Positions 35,850 through 45,207 of a stretch of DNA of 64,000 nt are shown in pieces. The DNA is taken from positions 496,001-560,000 of the forward strand of contig NZ_JAEUGD010000042.1 in assembly GCF_016775155.1 (NCBI RefSeq). The letters run 5' to 3'. This DNA comes from Fulvivirga marina (lineage in GTDB: Bacteria > Bacteroidota > Bacteroidia > Cytophagales > Cyclobacteriaceae). Every line of letters begins with the position of its first letter. Position 1 is the first letter of the stretch. The notes below the pieces were generated by a model. The model did not search any database and was not told where the DNA came from. It saw nothing but the letters and a program-made list of their open reading frames with translations. The position numbers and the translations under genes are program-made.

Positions 35850-36977
35850 TCAGATCATCATTTCCGCAAGTTTTTCGCCCATACGGCTGCCGATGGCTAC
35901 GCCCATGCCACCTAGCCTGACTCCCAGATAGATGCGGTCAGAGTGCTGTTTTAATACAGGCTGCTTATTTTGACCAAAGGCCATAATACCTGCCCATAAA
36001 TAGTCCACTTCGTAAGGCGTTTTTGGTAATATTATTTCATCGAGTCGACGAAGAAGTTCCTTTTTAATATCCGTATTGATATCAAAGCTGGTGGTGGTTT
36101 CTGCTTCGTAGTCCAGATTGCGGCCACCACCAAAGATTACCCTGTCTCCATAGTTTCTAAAATAGTAATAGCCTTTTTCGCAGTGAAAAACACCTTTAAA
36201 TTTTAGATTCTCAATGGGCTTGGTCACCAGCACAATGCCTCTGCCGGGGTTAAGGTCAATATCAGTGATAAGCTTTTTTGTAAATGCATTGGTGCAGATG
36301 GCCACAGAACCAGCCTTGAACTTCACATGACCATAAGTCTGATCGGCTACCAGAATATCAACATCTTTGCTGTTTTCCTCAATTTTACTGACACTGGCGC
36401 CGGTTAAAATCCTTATTTCAAGCTTTTGAGCCATATTGATCAGGCTCTTCATCATTTTTCCGGTATCTATTTGCCCTTCATACCTGGAGTAGATCAGCGA
36501 TTTTACAACCTGATCATTGAAACCAAATGTTTTAACCAAAGACTTGTCTTCTTCGAAGGGCTTCTCATCAAACACATCTTTAAGTAGGTCATTAATAGTC
36601 TCAATTTCGTCTATGCAGTAGAGCTCTTGCTCACGAATGAGTTCATAACCACCATGATTGTGGTAGTCCAGGTTAGCATCCCCCAGACGCTCTCTAAGCT
36701 TTATCAGTCCAAGGTATCGTTCCATCACTAGTGTCAGGGCCTGTTCTTTACCCAGCACCTTGATATCTTCCAGTAACTCCGTAATACTTCCAAAGCACGC
36801 AAAGCCGGCATTTTTGGTACTTGCTCCCGTTGGCAATAAACCACTTTCAAAAACTACAACAGAGGCGTTGGGCTGTTTTTCTTTAATGGAAATAGCTGTG
36901 GAAAGCCCTACAATCCCACTTCCCACAACGGCATAATCATAAGCAGAAAATGTCTGCTTTTCCCAAAAACTTAACAT
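35850..36977 (-). CDS. FAD-dependent oxidoreductase, DAO (glycine/D-amino acid oxidase) family
   Basis: The 375-residue flavoprotein has an N-terminal dinucleotide-binding motif VVGSGIVGLSTAISI (about 17-31), an internal FAD-family segment GASTKNAGFACFGS, and the C-terminal LGVRLGGMGVAIGSRMGEKL typical of DAO enzymes. It probably oxidises an amine or amino acid. The substrate is not evident. It follows a 170-base spacer from the DUF4442 gene on the other strand. Confidence 0.88.
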   Translation of the reverse strand: MLSFWEKQTFSAYDYAVVGSGIVGLSTAISIKEKQPNASVVVFESGLLPTGASTKNAGFACFGSITELLEDIKVLGKEQALTLVMERYLGLIKLRERLGDANLDYHNHGGYELIREQELYCIDEIETINDLLKDVFDEKPFEEDKSLVKTFGFNDQVVKSLIYSRYEGQIDTGKMMKSLINMAQKLEIRILTGASVSKIEENSKDVDILVADQTYGHVKFKAGSVAICTNAFTKKLITDIDLNPGRGIVLVTKPIENLKFKGVFHCEKGYYYFRNYGDRVIFGGGRNLDYEAETTTSFDINTDIKKELLRRLDEIILPKTPYEVDYLWAGIMAFGQNKQPVLKQHSDRIYLGVRLGGMGVAIGSRMGEKLAEMMI

Positions 36978-37154
36978 TCAGGTATTGGTTTAAGCTTGAT
37001 TTAATGATCCTCAAATATATGTAGTTAGGGTGTAAATTGAGGTGTTTTTTGATTTTATTAGGTTCTATGGTAAGCAATAAAAGATAAGCGGTTGATATTT
37101 TTAATGTGTCGTTATTGATCATTTCCTTATATTTCGATTTAATTCGATTAATTA

Positions 37155-37661
37155 ATGGATACAAAGAAAATTGTTGAGAGGGCGAAGTCTTCGAAGTTTT
37201 ATATGTGGTTATTAAATATGGGATTGGAAAGGATGATCCCTTTTAATAAACCTCATGGGTTTAAGGTAGAAGAAATAAAGGATGACTATATAAAAACATC
37301 TTTACCCTATAAAAAACGAAATTTTAATCATATAAGAGGCCTGCATGCGTGTGCGTTGGCAACATTGTCGGAGTTTACTACGGGCTTCTTGATGGTTTCA
37401 AGGTTAGATCCAAAAAAATACAGGATAATATTAAAGACCCTTGAAATGGATTACCACTATCAGGGGAAAATGAGAGCTTATGGTACTTTTACTTTAACCG
37501 AAGACTGGCTCAATGATCAGATATATAAGCCTTTAGAAGCCAATGAGGCGGTTGTGGTTATTTGTGAAATCAAGATCCATGATGAAGAAGGGAATCACCT
37601 TACAACCGGCAAGGTACACTGGCAGGTGAAGTCATGGAGTAAAGTAAGAACCAAGGCCTGA
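37155..37661 (+). CDS. DUF4442 hot-dog-fold (thioesterase-like) protein
   Basis: The 168-residue protein matches the DUF4442 pattern: MGLERMIPFNKPHGFKVEEI, PYKKRNFNHIRGLHACALAT, and LEMDYHYQGKMRA. The fold is that of acyl-CoA thioesterases, but catalysis is not proven for the family. It precedes an Mpo1-like gene by 109 bases on the same strand. Confidence 0.82.
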   Translation: MDTKKIVERAKSSKFYMWLLNMGLERMIPFNKPHGFKVEEIKDDYIKTSLPYKKRNFNHIRGLHACALATLSEFTTGFLMVSRLDPKKYRIILKTLEMDYHYQGKMRAYGTFTLTEDWLNDQIYKPLEANEAVVVICEIKIHDEEGNHLTTGKVHWQVKSWSKVRTKA

Positions 37662-37770
37662 GGCAACTTTTTATGAAAAATTGTTAATTTAGAAGGTGAC
37701 CTGACTACATCCAGTACTGATGATTCTGGAGTTGTAAAACAACAGGTAGTGAATTGTAAATTGAAATGCT

Positions 37771-38253
37771 ATGAGAAAAATAGACCAACTACTCAATGAG
37801 TATGGTGAGAGTCATCAGAACTCTACCAATAAAACTATCCATTGGATTTGTGTGCCACTTATTTTTTTTAGTGTTGTTGCTTTGATATGGTCTATTCCTC
37901 ATGGACCTTTAGAGCAATTGCTGGGTAATGCTGGTAATCCATATGTTAATTGGGCTACCGTAACATTAGTAGTTGTGCTGGCATATTACATTACACTTTC
38001 TATACCTTTGGCAGTTGGTATGATGCTGTTTTCAGTGCTTTGCCTTTTTGCAGCCAAAAATTTGGATCAGTCTGGTTTTGCCCCTTTATGGCTTATTGCC
38101 GTAGTTATTTTTGTGTTGGCCTGGATTGGTCAGTTTTATGGTCATAAGGTTGAAGGCAAGAAACCATCCTTTTTTAAAGACGTTCAGTTTTTGATGATAG
38201 GTCCAGCCTGGTTAATGCATTTTATTTTTAAAAAAATAGGAATTAATTATTAA
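37771..38253 (+). CDS. Mpo1-like (DUF962) membrane protein
   Basis: The 160-residue protein has the DUF962/YGL010w features: an N-terminal YGESHQNSTNKTIHWICVPL, four hydrophobic segments, and FYGHKVEGKKPSFFK plus a C-terminal LMHFIFK, with the metal-ligand histidines present. Yeast Mpo1 is a dioxygenase in alpha-oxidation of 2-hydroxy fatty acids, so a lipid role is likely but not demonstrated here. The cupin gene follows after 10 bases. Confidence 0.88.
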   Translation: MRKIDQLLNEYGESHQNSTNKTIHWICVPLIFFSVVALIWSIPHGPLEQLLGNAGNPYVNWATVTLVVVLAYYITLSIPLAVGMMLFSVLCLFAAKNLDQSGFAPLWLIAVVIFVLAWIGQFYGHKVEGKKPSFFKDVQFLMIGPAWLMHFIFKKIGINY

Positions 38254-38263
38254 GAGGAGGGAA

Positions 38264-38653
38264 TTGCCGCGTATTATAGAGTTGCCCGAAACAGAAGCGA
38301 AAGGCGGCAGGCTAAGTTTTATTGAAGGAGAAAACATTCCTTTTGGGGTAAAAAGAGTTTTTTGGATTTACGATATTCAGGAAGAAACCGAACGTGGTGG
38401 TCATGCCCATTTGAATGCTGAGCAGGTGCTGGTTTGCTTGCAGGGGCATGTCCAGGTTTATCTGGAAAATACCAAGGGAGATAAGTATTCATTTTCTTTG
38501 AGTGACCCATCCAAGGCATTGTACTTTCCGAAACAGCACTGGTTGAAGATGAGCTGCGATACAGGTACCATATTAATGGTATTGGCTTCTAACGAGTATA
38601 ATGAAGAAGGGTATGTCCGTGATTATGATGATTTCAAAGCACTTGAATTATAA
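38264..38653 (+). CDS. Cupin sugar 3,4-ketoisomerase (FdtA/QdtA/WxcM-like)
   Basis: The 129-residue cupin has GVKRVFWIYDI, the histidine-rich RGGHAHLNAEQVLVCLQGHV and the C-terminal YVRDYDDFKAL, all typical of dTDP-4-keto-6-deoxyglucose 3,4-ketoisomerases and WxcM-like proteins. These prepare dTDP-3-amino-3,6-dideoxyhexoses for surface glycans. The usual aminotransferase and rmlA/rmlB genes are not in the window. The start is TTG 38264; an AGGAGG at 38255-38260 ends only 3 bases before it, and no ATG is available. Confidence 0.82.
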   Translation: MPRIIELPETEAKGGRLSFIEGENIPFGVKRVFWIYDIQEETERGGHAHLNAEQVLVCLQGHVQVYLENTKGDKYSFSLSDPSKALYFPKQHWLKMSCDTGTILMVLASNEYNEEGYVRDYDDFKALEL

Positions 38654-38664
38654 AATCGTATGAA

Positions 38665-39582
38665 ATGGAGTTAGGGGTTTATCAGGAGCATAATGTCTTT
38701 ACTCCTTTACAGGACAATTCCTTTTTTTTTCATTCTCATGATTTTGTTCAGTACTCGGATGAGCTAACCAATTTTTGCTGGAGCCTTGAAAATAAGGAAG
38801 GTCAGGTGGAGGGAAGAATTTGTTTTTCAAAGCGGGGAAGTATGGCTGTCAGCCTTTTGAAAAGTTCATTTGGAAGCTTTGAGCTGGGTGAGGGAATTAC
38901 GGAGGATCAGTTATCGTATTTCGTGGATCAAATGTTGCATAAGCTTAAGGTCAAGGGCTTTGAGAAGGTACAGATTATTTCATTTCCTGAAATATATAAT
39001 ATCAATCAGTTTAAAACTATAGATGGAGTACTCAGTAAATTTGATTTTAGAACTACTGAGATATACCCTAATCAATATCTGCCAGTGAACCCTCAAAGGA
39101 ATTTTTTTAGTCTGGTTAAGTCGGAAGAAAGAAGGTATTTAAATAGGGGTAAAAAGTTAGGCTTTGATTTCAGGAGACTTGATATAACTTCTCTGCCATC
39201 AGCCTATGACCTTATTCGCAATTGTCGGGATGATAAGGGCTATAAAGTTAGTATGACTTATAAGGAGCTTGAGCAAACAATTTTGAAATTTCCAGATAAC
39301 TATTTCATATTTGGGCTTTTTTATCAGGGGCAAATGATAGCATCATCTGTTTGTATAAAAATAAATCGGAATATTCTGTATGATTTTTATCATGGAGATG
39401 ATCTGAACTTTAGAAAACATAGTCCTGTAGTTCCTTTACTTGAAGGAATTCATATGTATGCTCAATACGAGAATTATCAGATTCTTGACCTTGGGACATC
39501 CATAGAAGATGGTGTTTTTGCCTTCAAAAAAAACTTGGGGGCAATGGTATCGGAAAAGGTGGTTTTTGAACGATGTATTTAG
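38665..39582 (+). CDS. GNAT/FemAB-like acyltransferase of the glycan locus
   Basis: The 305-residue protein has a poorly conserved N-terminal half and a C-terminal GNAT-type segment (about 170-300): NYFIFGLFYQGQMIASSVCI, YDFYHGD, and LEGIHMYAQYENYQILDLGT followed by FKKNLGA. This resembles the FemAB/BioF2-like GNAT fold found in polysaccharide clusters, where it would acylate an amino sugar or another precursor. Its position right after the ketoisomerase supports a role in modified-sugar synthesis, but the acceptor is unknown. Confidence 0.7.
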   Translation: MELGVYQEHNVFTPLQDNSFFFHSHDFVQYSDELTNFCWSLENKEGQVEGRICFSKRGSMAVSLLKSSFGSFELGEGITEDQLSYFVDQMLHKLKVKGFEKVQIISFPEIYNINQFKTIDGVLSKFDFRTTEIYPNQYLPVNPQRNFFSLVKSEERRYLNRGKKLGFDFRRLDITSLPSAYDLIRNCRDDKGYKVSMTYKELEQTILKFPDNYFIFGLFYQGQMIASSVCIKINRNILYDFYHGDDLNFRKHSPVVPLLEGIHMYAQYENYQILDLGTSIEDGVFAFKKNLGAMVSEKVVFERCI

Positions 39583-39588
39583 TTGCCC

Positions 39589-40992
39589 ATGAACTTTCAG
39601 AGGTTTCTGCTAAAACAACTTTTCGGTGTAGGTGTATACAAGTATTTTGGTGAACTTATTTTTTTTCTAAGTTCAGTGATTATTTCCAGGCTGCTGCTAC
39701 CTGAGGAGTTTGGTGTAATTGCCATGGTTACCATTTTTTATAGCTTTTTGGCCCAGTTTACGGATATGGGGGTGAGTGAGTCTGTTATACGGGAAAGGGG
39801 TGATCAGCAATTTTATCAGAATATTCAAAATCTATATTTGTTAATCGGCCTTGTTGCTGGAAGTATTATGGCACTTTTGGCTTATCCAATAGCTGTTTTT
39901 TTTGAGCAAAGGGCTTTGTTTCCTGTTGGGCTTACCTATGCAGGGGTACTTTTTTTATATGCATTTCCTAAAGCGATGATAGCTTATCTGAAAAAAGAGG
40001 GGCAACTAGTCCTGATTTCTAAAATCGAACTTATTTTGGTCGTGTTTCAGGTAACGAGTAGTATATTAATGGCTATCGCCGGCTTTTCATACTGGTCGCT
40101 TGTTTTGCCTCAGGTGTTCAATCCATTGCTTTATTATTTCCTTTACAGAAGACATGTGAAAATAGAGTTCTTTAACTTTTCTAGTTCTGGGTTGGCAGAT
40201 GTCTGGGAAAAAGTAAAATCTTTAGTACGCGTCTTTGGTGTATTGAATTTCGTGCAGTACTGGGAAAAAACTATTGACAATTTATGGGTAGGCAAGCTTT
40301 ATGGAGAAACCGGTTTGGGGTTGTACAATAGGGCTTATATGCTTATGAACATGCCTGTAAATATGGTTAGAGGTCATATCAATGCAGTTTTATATCCTGT
40401 AGTGATTAATAAATCATTAACAGTGCAGGAAATTAAATTTGAAATGGTCCGTTTTATTAAGTTGGTAATTGCTGTCATTAATATTCCTGCAATTATTTTC
40501 ATTCTTTTTCCTGTCAAACTTTCGGTTTTACTCTGGGGCGAGAATTGGTATGGAGTTGGGGAGTACTTGGGAATTCTGGGTATAGCATTGTTAATTCAAA
40601 CCTTCATTCAACTTAGTAATAGTCTGTATATTATTCTTAGAAAGGAAAGAGTATGGTTTTTAAATGGTGTTATTTCAGGAATAACGACCATAACATTGAT
40701 TTCAATAGGAATTATGTATTCTATTAGTGCTATGATTTATGGGTATATCATAGGCATATTGGTCATTGGTTTACCCATTACATTATATTTGGGGTACTAC
40801 AAATCATTTTTATTTACGTTACGTGATATTGTTAATATTGTCGGCGCTAACTATATGGCGGCCGTTATATTATTGGCGCTGAAGTTGATGTCGGAGGATG
40901 CTTTATTGATTTACCCGGCAATGTTTATAGCAGTAATTTCTTCAATCAGGGTGACTCGCTATGTAAAACATTTTTGTAAAGAAAAGAAATGA
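39589..40992 (+). CDS. Oligosaccharide flippase (Wzx/MOP family)
   Basis: The 467-residue protein has about twelve to fourteen hydrophobic segments and the polysaccharide-exporter pattern: YFGELIFFLSSVIISRLLLP then EEFGVIAMV near the start and LGLYNRAYMLMNMPVNMV in the middle. It would flip lipid-linked oligosaccharides across the inner membrane. ATG 39589 is chosen; an upstream TTG overlaps the stop of the previous gene. The next gene overlaps its stop by 4 bases (ATGA). Confidence 0.88.
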   Translation: MNFQRFLLKQLFGVGVYKYFGELIFFLSSVIISRLLLPEEFGVIAMVTIFYSFLAQFTDMGVSESVIRERGDQQFYQNIQNLYLLIGLVAGSIMALLAYPIAVFFEQRALFPVGLTYAGVLFLYAFPKAMIAYLKKEGQLVLISKIELILVVFQVTSSILMAIAGFSYWSLVLPQVFNPLLYYFLYRRHVKIEFFNFSSSGLADVWEKVKSLVRVFGVLNFVQYWEKTIDNLWVGKLYGETGLGLYNRAYMLMNMPVNMVRGHINAVLYPVVINKSLTVQEIKFEMVRFIKLVIAVINIPAIIFILFPVKLSVLLWGENWYGVGEYLGILGIALLIQTFIQLSNSLYIILRKERVWFLNGVISGITTITLISIGIMYSISAMIYGYIIGILVIGLPITLYLGYYKSFLFTLRDIVNIVGANYMAAVILLALKLMSEDALLIYPAMFIAVISSIRVTRYVKHFCKEKK

Positions 40993-41909
40993 GTAAGAGG
41001 AGTATCATTAATTCAGAGCGCTTGTCTCAATTAAAGAAAAGGGGGGCTATCTATGAGATAAGTTGCGCTATAAATGGGTGTCCCTGTGGAAGACCTCAAA
41101 CAGGGTGTGGAAGAGGTTTTTTTTCTTTGTTTATACAGGCTATTTATGGAATAAAATTCGCTGGCCGTCTTAAAATGCCGTATTATGTGAATTTTGGAAA
41201 TAGTAGCTATCCATATTCTGACCCTGAGAATATGGGAGGGAGTAACTTTTGGGATTACTATTTTGAGCAGCCTTTATCCGATTATAATGGAGAGACCAAA
41301 ATGGTCAGTAATCAGTTTAATGAAGTTTACCCACTTAGAATATGGAGTCATGGGTTTTTAAGTGGCATACATCATGATGTAATTAAAAAGTTGAAGTATA
41401 AGCCTTCGGTTAAAAATATTTTAGATAATGCAAAAAAGCGGTTTGAAGAGTATGATGTATTAGGAGTGCACATTCGTGGTACGGATCATCCCGGAGAGAT
41501 ACCTCCGGTAGGCCTGGATAAATACCTCGCAGAGATTGATAAAAAAATAGAAAAGGTAGATAAGCTTTTTTTAGCTACTGATGAGCAGTATGTTGTTGAT
41601 CTTTTTAGTGATAAGTATGGAGATAAATTAATTACCAATGAAGTAGTACGGTCCGAAGATAGTGAGGCTATCCATGCGGATTCACGAATTAGCGATAGAT
41701 ATCAGTTGGGGCTTGATGCTTTGCTAGATTGTTATTCCTTGTCGCTATGTACATCGGCAATACTTACGCATTCTAACCTTTCCTATGCTGCTCTATTCTT
41801 CAATCCAAAACTGAAATATAAACTAATGGAGCGTTGGCAACCCAGGGTGAAACGGTTTAAAACCCTTACCTTGTATTACCTTGATAAATGGGGCATCAGA
41901 AAATGGTAA
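40989..41909 (+). CDS. Fucosyltransferase-like glycosyltransferase
   Basis: The 306-residue protein has the donor-site motif LGVHIRGTDH (H161, R163, D166), FLATDEQYVV, and the C-terminal CTSAILTHSNLSYAALF, an arrangement seen in alpha-1,6/O-fucosyltransferase and NodZ-type enzymes. It probably transfers L-fucose from GDP-fucose, which the nearby gmd and fcl products can make. The acceptor is not known. It overlaps the flippase gene by 4 bases and the next gene by up to 22 bases. Confidence 0.7.
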   Translation: MSKRSIINSERLSQLKKRGAIYEISCAINGCPCGRPQTGCGRGFFSLFIQAIYGIKFAGRLKMPYYVNFGNSSYPYSDPENMGGSNFWDYYFEQPLSDYNGETKMVSNQFNEVYPLRIWSHGFLSGIHHDVIKKLKYKPSVKNILDNAKKRFEEYDVLGVHIRGTDHPGEIPPVGLDKYLAEIDKKIEKVDKLFLATDEQYVVDLFSDKYGDKLITNEVVRSEDSEAIHADSRISDRYQLGLDALLDCYSLSLCTSAILTHSNLSYAALFFNPKLKYKLMERWQPRVKRFKTLTLYYLDKWGIRKW

Positions 41910-43147
41910 AAACGGATCTGATAGAAATAATGCCTAAACCAGAAGTATCCGTTCGGTGCGTTAACTGTCAATCTCAGGCTGTTGATGTTCATGGGTATTT
42001 ATTTGAGGGAATCCATGTGCTTTGGGATTGCATTTGCCCAAATTGTAACACCATATTTTATCAAACCTTACCCATTTCACACGATGCATTGTTTCCAATA
42101 GCTTTTTCTAAAGACGGGCTAAAGAGTAATTATAATAAGAGAGCAGAGGTATGGCTGGCTAAACCTTTAATACATGCTGTTACACGAAATATTATCATAC
42201 GGCCTGCAATTGAAATAAAGCAGTTTAAAGAATTCGGAGAAGCTATTCTGCTGAATTGCCTGGATGACTGCTTTGGTCATGTGTACGCTAAGCTTTGGAA
42301 TGCCCAGCGTCTTCTGGAGAAATACCCTGAAAAATCCGTCATAGTTTTAATCCCTAGAAAAATGCAGTGGCTTATTCCAGAAGGAGTAGCTGAGGTATGG
42401 TTAGTTGATGTGAGATTTAAGGAGATGGAGAAGTATATCGCCAACCTGGATGATCTGGTTAAGAAGGAAATGGCTAGGTTTTCTCATTTTTATGTGGCAG
42501 TAGCTCCTGTATTTTTAGATACGGATAAGGTAGATGACTATAAATTTCTAAAGGTTGAAAAGTTTGAGCTGAAGCAATTTAATGACCTGAAGCCTCAAGT
42601 TACTTTTGTGCTTCGTGAAGACCGTTTTTGGCATGCTAACCGTATGGAAGAGTTTCTAAACCGTGTCCTCATCAAATTCAAATGGCAGCGATATTTTCGT
42701 AGACTGTTGGTTTGGAGGCAGAATAAGTTGGTGAAGCAAGCAATCAGAAGAATCAAAGCATCTAGTTATGAGATCAGTTTTGTTATAACCGGATTAGGTA
42801 GTAATGGTTCTTTCGGTCGGCTGGCAAAGGATCGAAGAGTAGATAATATTTCAGTAGCTATTGAAAGAGAATGGTGTGAAATCTATGCGAAAAGTCATAT
42901 CGTGGTTGGTGTACACGGCTCCAACATGTTAATCCCCACTTCTCTGGCGGCAGGTTTCATTGAGATACTTCCAGAGTATAAAATATCGCATATGGGTGAA
43001 GATACAGTCATGAGATACTCAGGAAGGTATGCTATGCTCTTGGGCAGGCATGTAGATGCTTTTATACATCCTGCTTTGCTGGCACAGCATGTTTTGCATA
43101 TGCTTAATTTTGGGGAATTATATGAAGAGATAGAGAGTAATTCTTAG
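41888..43147 (+). CDS. Zinc-ribbon protein with GT61-like C terminus (probable glycosyltransferase)
   Basis: The 419-residue protein begins with a cysteine cluster resembling a zinc ribbon (C24, C27, C48, C53) and ends with a segment similar in style to GT61/DUF563 transferases: SHIVVGVHGSNMLIPTSLAAG followed by FIEILPE. The middle is not recognised. Its place in the glycan cluster suggests transfer of a sugar or other group. The start is uncertain: ATG 41888 overlaps the previous gene by 22 bases, and ATG 41903 by 7. It is convergent with fcl and overlaps its end by 4 bases. Confidence 0.6.
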   Translation: MGHQKMVKTDLIEIMPKPEVSVRCVNCQSQAVDVHGYLFEGIHVLWDCICPNCNTIFYQTLPISHDALFPIAFSKDGLKSNYNKRAEVWLAKPLIHAVTRNIIIRPAIEIKQFKEFGEAILLNCLDDCFGHVYAKLWNAQRLLEKYPEKSVIVLIPRKMQWLIPEGVAEVWLVDVRFKEMEKYIANLDDLVKKEMARFSHFYVAVAPVFLDTDKVDDYKFLKVEKFELKQFNDLKPQVTFVLREDRFWHANRMEEFLNRVLIKFKWQRYFRRLLVWRQNKLVKQAIRRIKASSYEISFVITGLGSNGSFGRLAKDRRVDNISVAIEREWCEIYAKSHIVVGVHGSNMLIPTSLAAGFIEILPEYKISHMGEDTVMRYSGRYAMLLGRHVDAFIHPALLAQHVLHMLNFGELYEEIESNS

Positions 43148-44067
43148 TCTTTGAAGGTTTGCTGGTACATGTTTGCAATACCTTCAGTCAATCCAATTTT
43201 TGCATGATAGCCTAATGCCTTAACTCTGGAAGTGTCCATGATCTTCCGTGGCGTACCATCAGGTTTGGTATGGTCAAACCATATTTCCCCGTCATACCCT
43301 ACGACTTTCTTTATTAATAAAGCCAAATCAAGGATTGATATTTCTTTTCCGGTACCCACATTGATAAACCCACTTTCCGAATAATTGGTCATGAGGAAAA
43401 TACATGCCCTTGCCAGGTCATCCACATGCATAAATTCTCTCATAGGCTTACCCGTTCCCCATAGCTCTACTGCAGGTGCGCCGGAAAGTCTGGCCTCATG
43501 AAATTTGCGCATTAAAGCCGCTAGTACATGGGAATTGTTCAAGTCAAAATTATCATTGGGACCATAAAGGTTAGGTGGCATTACGGATATAAAATCGCAG
43601 CCATACTGTGCTCTGTAAGTATCACACATCTTTATTCCGGCAATTTTTGCAATAGCGTAAGGTTCATTGGTAGGTTCCAACTCACCTGTAAGTAAGTACT
43701 CCTCTTTCAGGGGCTGAGACGCATGTTTGGGATAGACACAAGAAGAACCAAGAAAAAGCAACTTATTGACTCCGCTCTTATAGCTTTGATGTATTACATT
43801 AGTCTGAATAGCAAGGTTATCATAGATAAAATCTGCCTTATACATGTTGTTGGCTAATATTCCCCCGACCTTGGCTGCGGCCAGAAAAACATAATCAGGA
43901 CGCTCATCGGTGAAGAAATCGCATACCGCTTTCTGGTTGCGAAGGTCTAGTTCCGAAGAAGTTCTTTTGACAATAGAGGTAAAGCCCTCCAATTCCAGTC
44001 TTCTCACAATGGCTGATCCAACCATGCCGGCATGTCCGGCTACATATATTTTGTCTTGCTTGTTCAA
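43144..44067 (-). CDS. fcl: GDP-L-fucose synthase
   Basis: The 307-residue short-chain dehydrogenase-type epimerase/reductase has the NADP-binding motif [34 protein letters not shown], the catalytic YAIAKIAG and [12 protein letters not shown], all of GDP-4-keto-6-deoxymannose 3,5-epimerase-4-reductase. It completes GDP-L-fucose synthesis from the Gmd product. Its start overlaps the gmd stop by 4 bases, so the pair is coupled. Confidence 0.97.
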   Translation of the reverse strand: MNKQDKIYVAGHAGMVGSAIVRRLELEGFTSIVKRTSSELDLRNQKAVCDFFTDERPDYVFLAAAKVGGILANNMYKADFIYDNLAIQTNVIHQSYKSGVNKLLFLGSSCVYPKHASQPLKEEYLLTGELEPTNEPYAIAKIAGIKMCDTYRAQYGCDFISVMPPNLYGPNDNFDLNNSHVLAALMRKFHEARLSGAPAVELWGTGKPMREFMHVDDLARACIFLMTNYSESGFINVGTGKEISILDLALLIKKVVGYDGEIWFDHTKPDGTPRKIMDTSRVKALGYHAKIGLTEGIANMYQQTFKD

Positions 44068-45140
44068 TGTATATTCGGTGGCATTGTGGTTTTAAGATCA
44101 CTTTCCAGCATTTCCTTTATAATGGCGTCCAATGAATATTCGGGTTGCCACTTCAAATGCTTTCTGGCTTTACCGGCATCACCCAAAAGTTCGTCAACCT
44201 CGGCTGGCCTGAAGTACTCTGGGTCGATCTTGATTACAATCTGGCCTTTTGTGAATTTATATTTAGGGTTAGTTACATTTTTTACAACACCCATTTCATC
44301 AATACCTGTGCCTGAAAATTCCAGTTCCACACCCAGAAGATCAAAGGTTTTAATTACAAACTCCCTGACAGTGGTAGTGATTCCCGTTGCTATCACGTAG
44401 TCGTCCGGTTTCTTCTGTTGTATAATGAGCCACAACGCTCTCATATAGTCCTTAGCATGCCCCCAGTCTCTTTTGGCTTCAAGGTTGCCAAGGTATAGTA
44501 TTTCAGAGTCTCCCATAGCCATTTTACTAGCTGCTTTTGTTATTTTTCTGGTTACAAAGGTTTCTCCACGATGAGGAGATTCATGATTAAACATGATGCC
44601 ATTGGCTGCAAAAATATTATAAGCCTCTCTATAATTAACAGTGGTCCAGTAGGCGAAAAGCTTGGCTACTCCATATGGTGATCGAGGGTAAAAGCAGGTA
44701 TCTTCGTTTTGAGGTACTTCCTGTACCTTTCCATAAAGTTCTGAAGTAGAAGCTTGGCAAAATTTTGTCTTCTTATGCAGGCCTAGTAATTTAATAGCTT
44801 CCAGTATTCTCAGCGCCCCCATACCATTAACATTCGCGGTATATTCTGGAATTTCAAAACTTACCTTGACATGTGACATCGCCCCTAAATTATAAATCTC
44901 GTCAGGCTGTATCTTTTGTATGAGCGATGTAAGGCTCATAGAGTCTATCAGGTCTCCATAGTGCAAAATGAGATGTCTGTTCGGTTCATGAGGGTCTTGG
45001 TAAAGGTGATCGATACGTTCTGTATTCAATGATGAGCTTCGCCTTTTAATGCCATGGACTTCATACCCTTTCTTTAGGAGAAATTCGCTGAGATAGGAGC
45101 CATCTTGGCCGGTTATGCCTGTTATTAAAGCTTTTTTCAT
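44064..45140 (-). CDS. gmd: GDP-mannose 4,6-dehydratase
   Basis: The 358-residue enzyme has the dinucleotide-binding motif [19 protein letters not shown], the catalytic [10 protein letters not shown] and the family strings [17 protein letters not shown] and SDIRDWGH-like [15 protein letters not shown]. It converts GDP-D-mannose to GDP-4-keto-6-deoxymannose. Placement beside fcl and a fucosyltransferase-like gene makes GDP-L-fucose the likely end product. Confidence 0.97.
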   Translation of the reverse strand: MKKALITGITGQDGSYLSEFLLKKGYEVHGIKRRSSSLNTERIDHLYQDPHEPNRHLILHYGDLIDSMSLTSLIQKIQPDEIYNLGAMSHVKVSFEIPEYTANVNGMGALRILEAIKLLGLHKKTKFCQASTSELYGKVQEVPQNEDTCFYPRSPYGVAKLFAYWTTVNYREAYNIFAANGIMFNHESPHRGETFVTRKITKAASKMAMGDSEILYLGNLEAKRDWGHAKDYMRALWLIIQQKKPDDYVIATGITTTVREFVIKTFDLLGVELEFSGTGIDEMGVVKNVTNPKYKFTKGQIVIKIDPEYFRPAEVDELLGDAGKARKHLKWQPEYSLDAIIKEMLESDLKTTMPPNIH

Positions 45141-45207
45141 TTAGAGATTCTGTATTAACAGGTAAATTTAAAAAATTGGTGTGCCATACTTACTATTTTT
45201 GTTCTTT

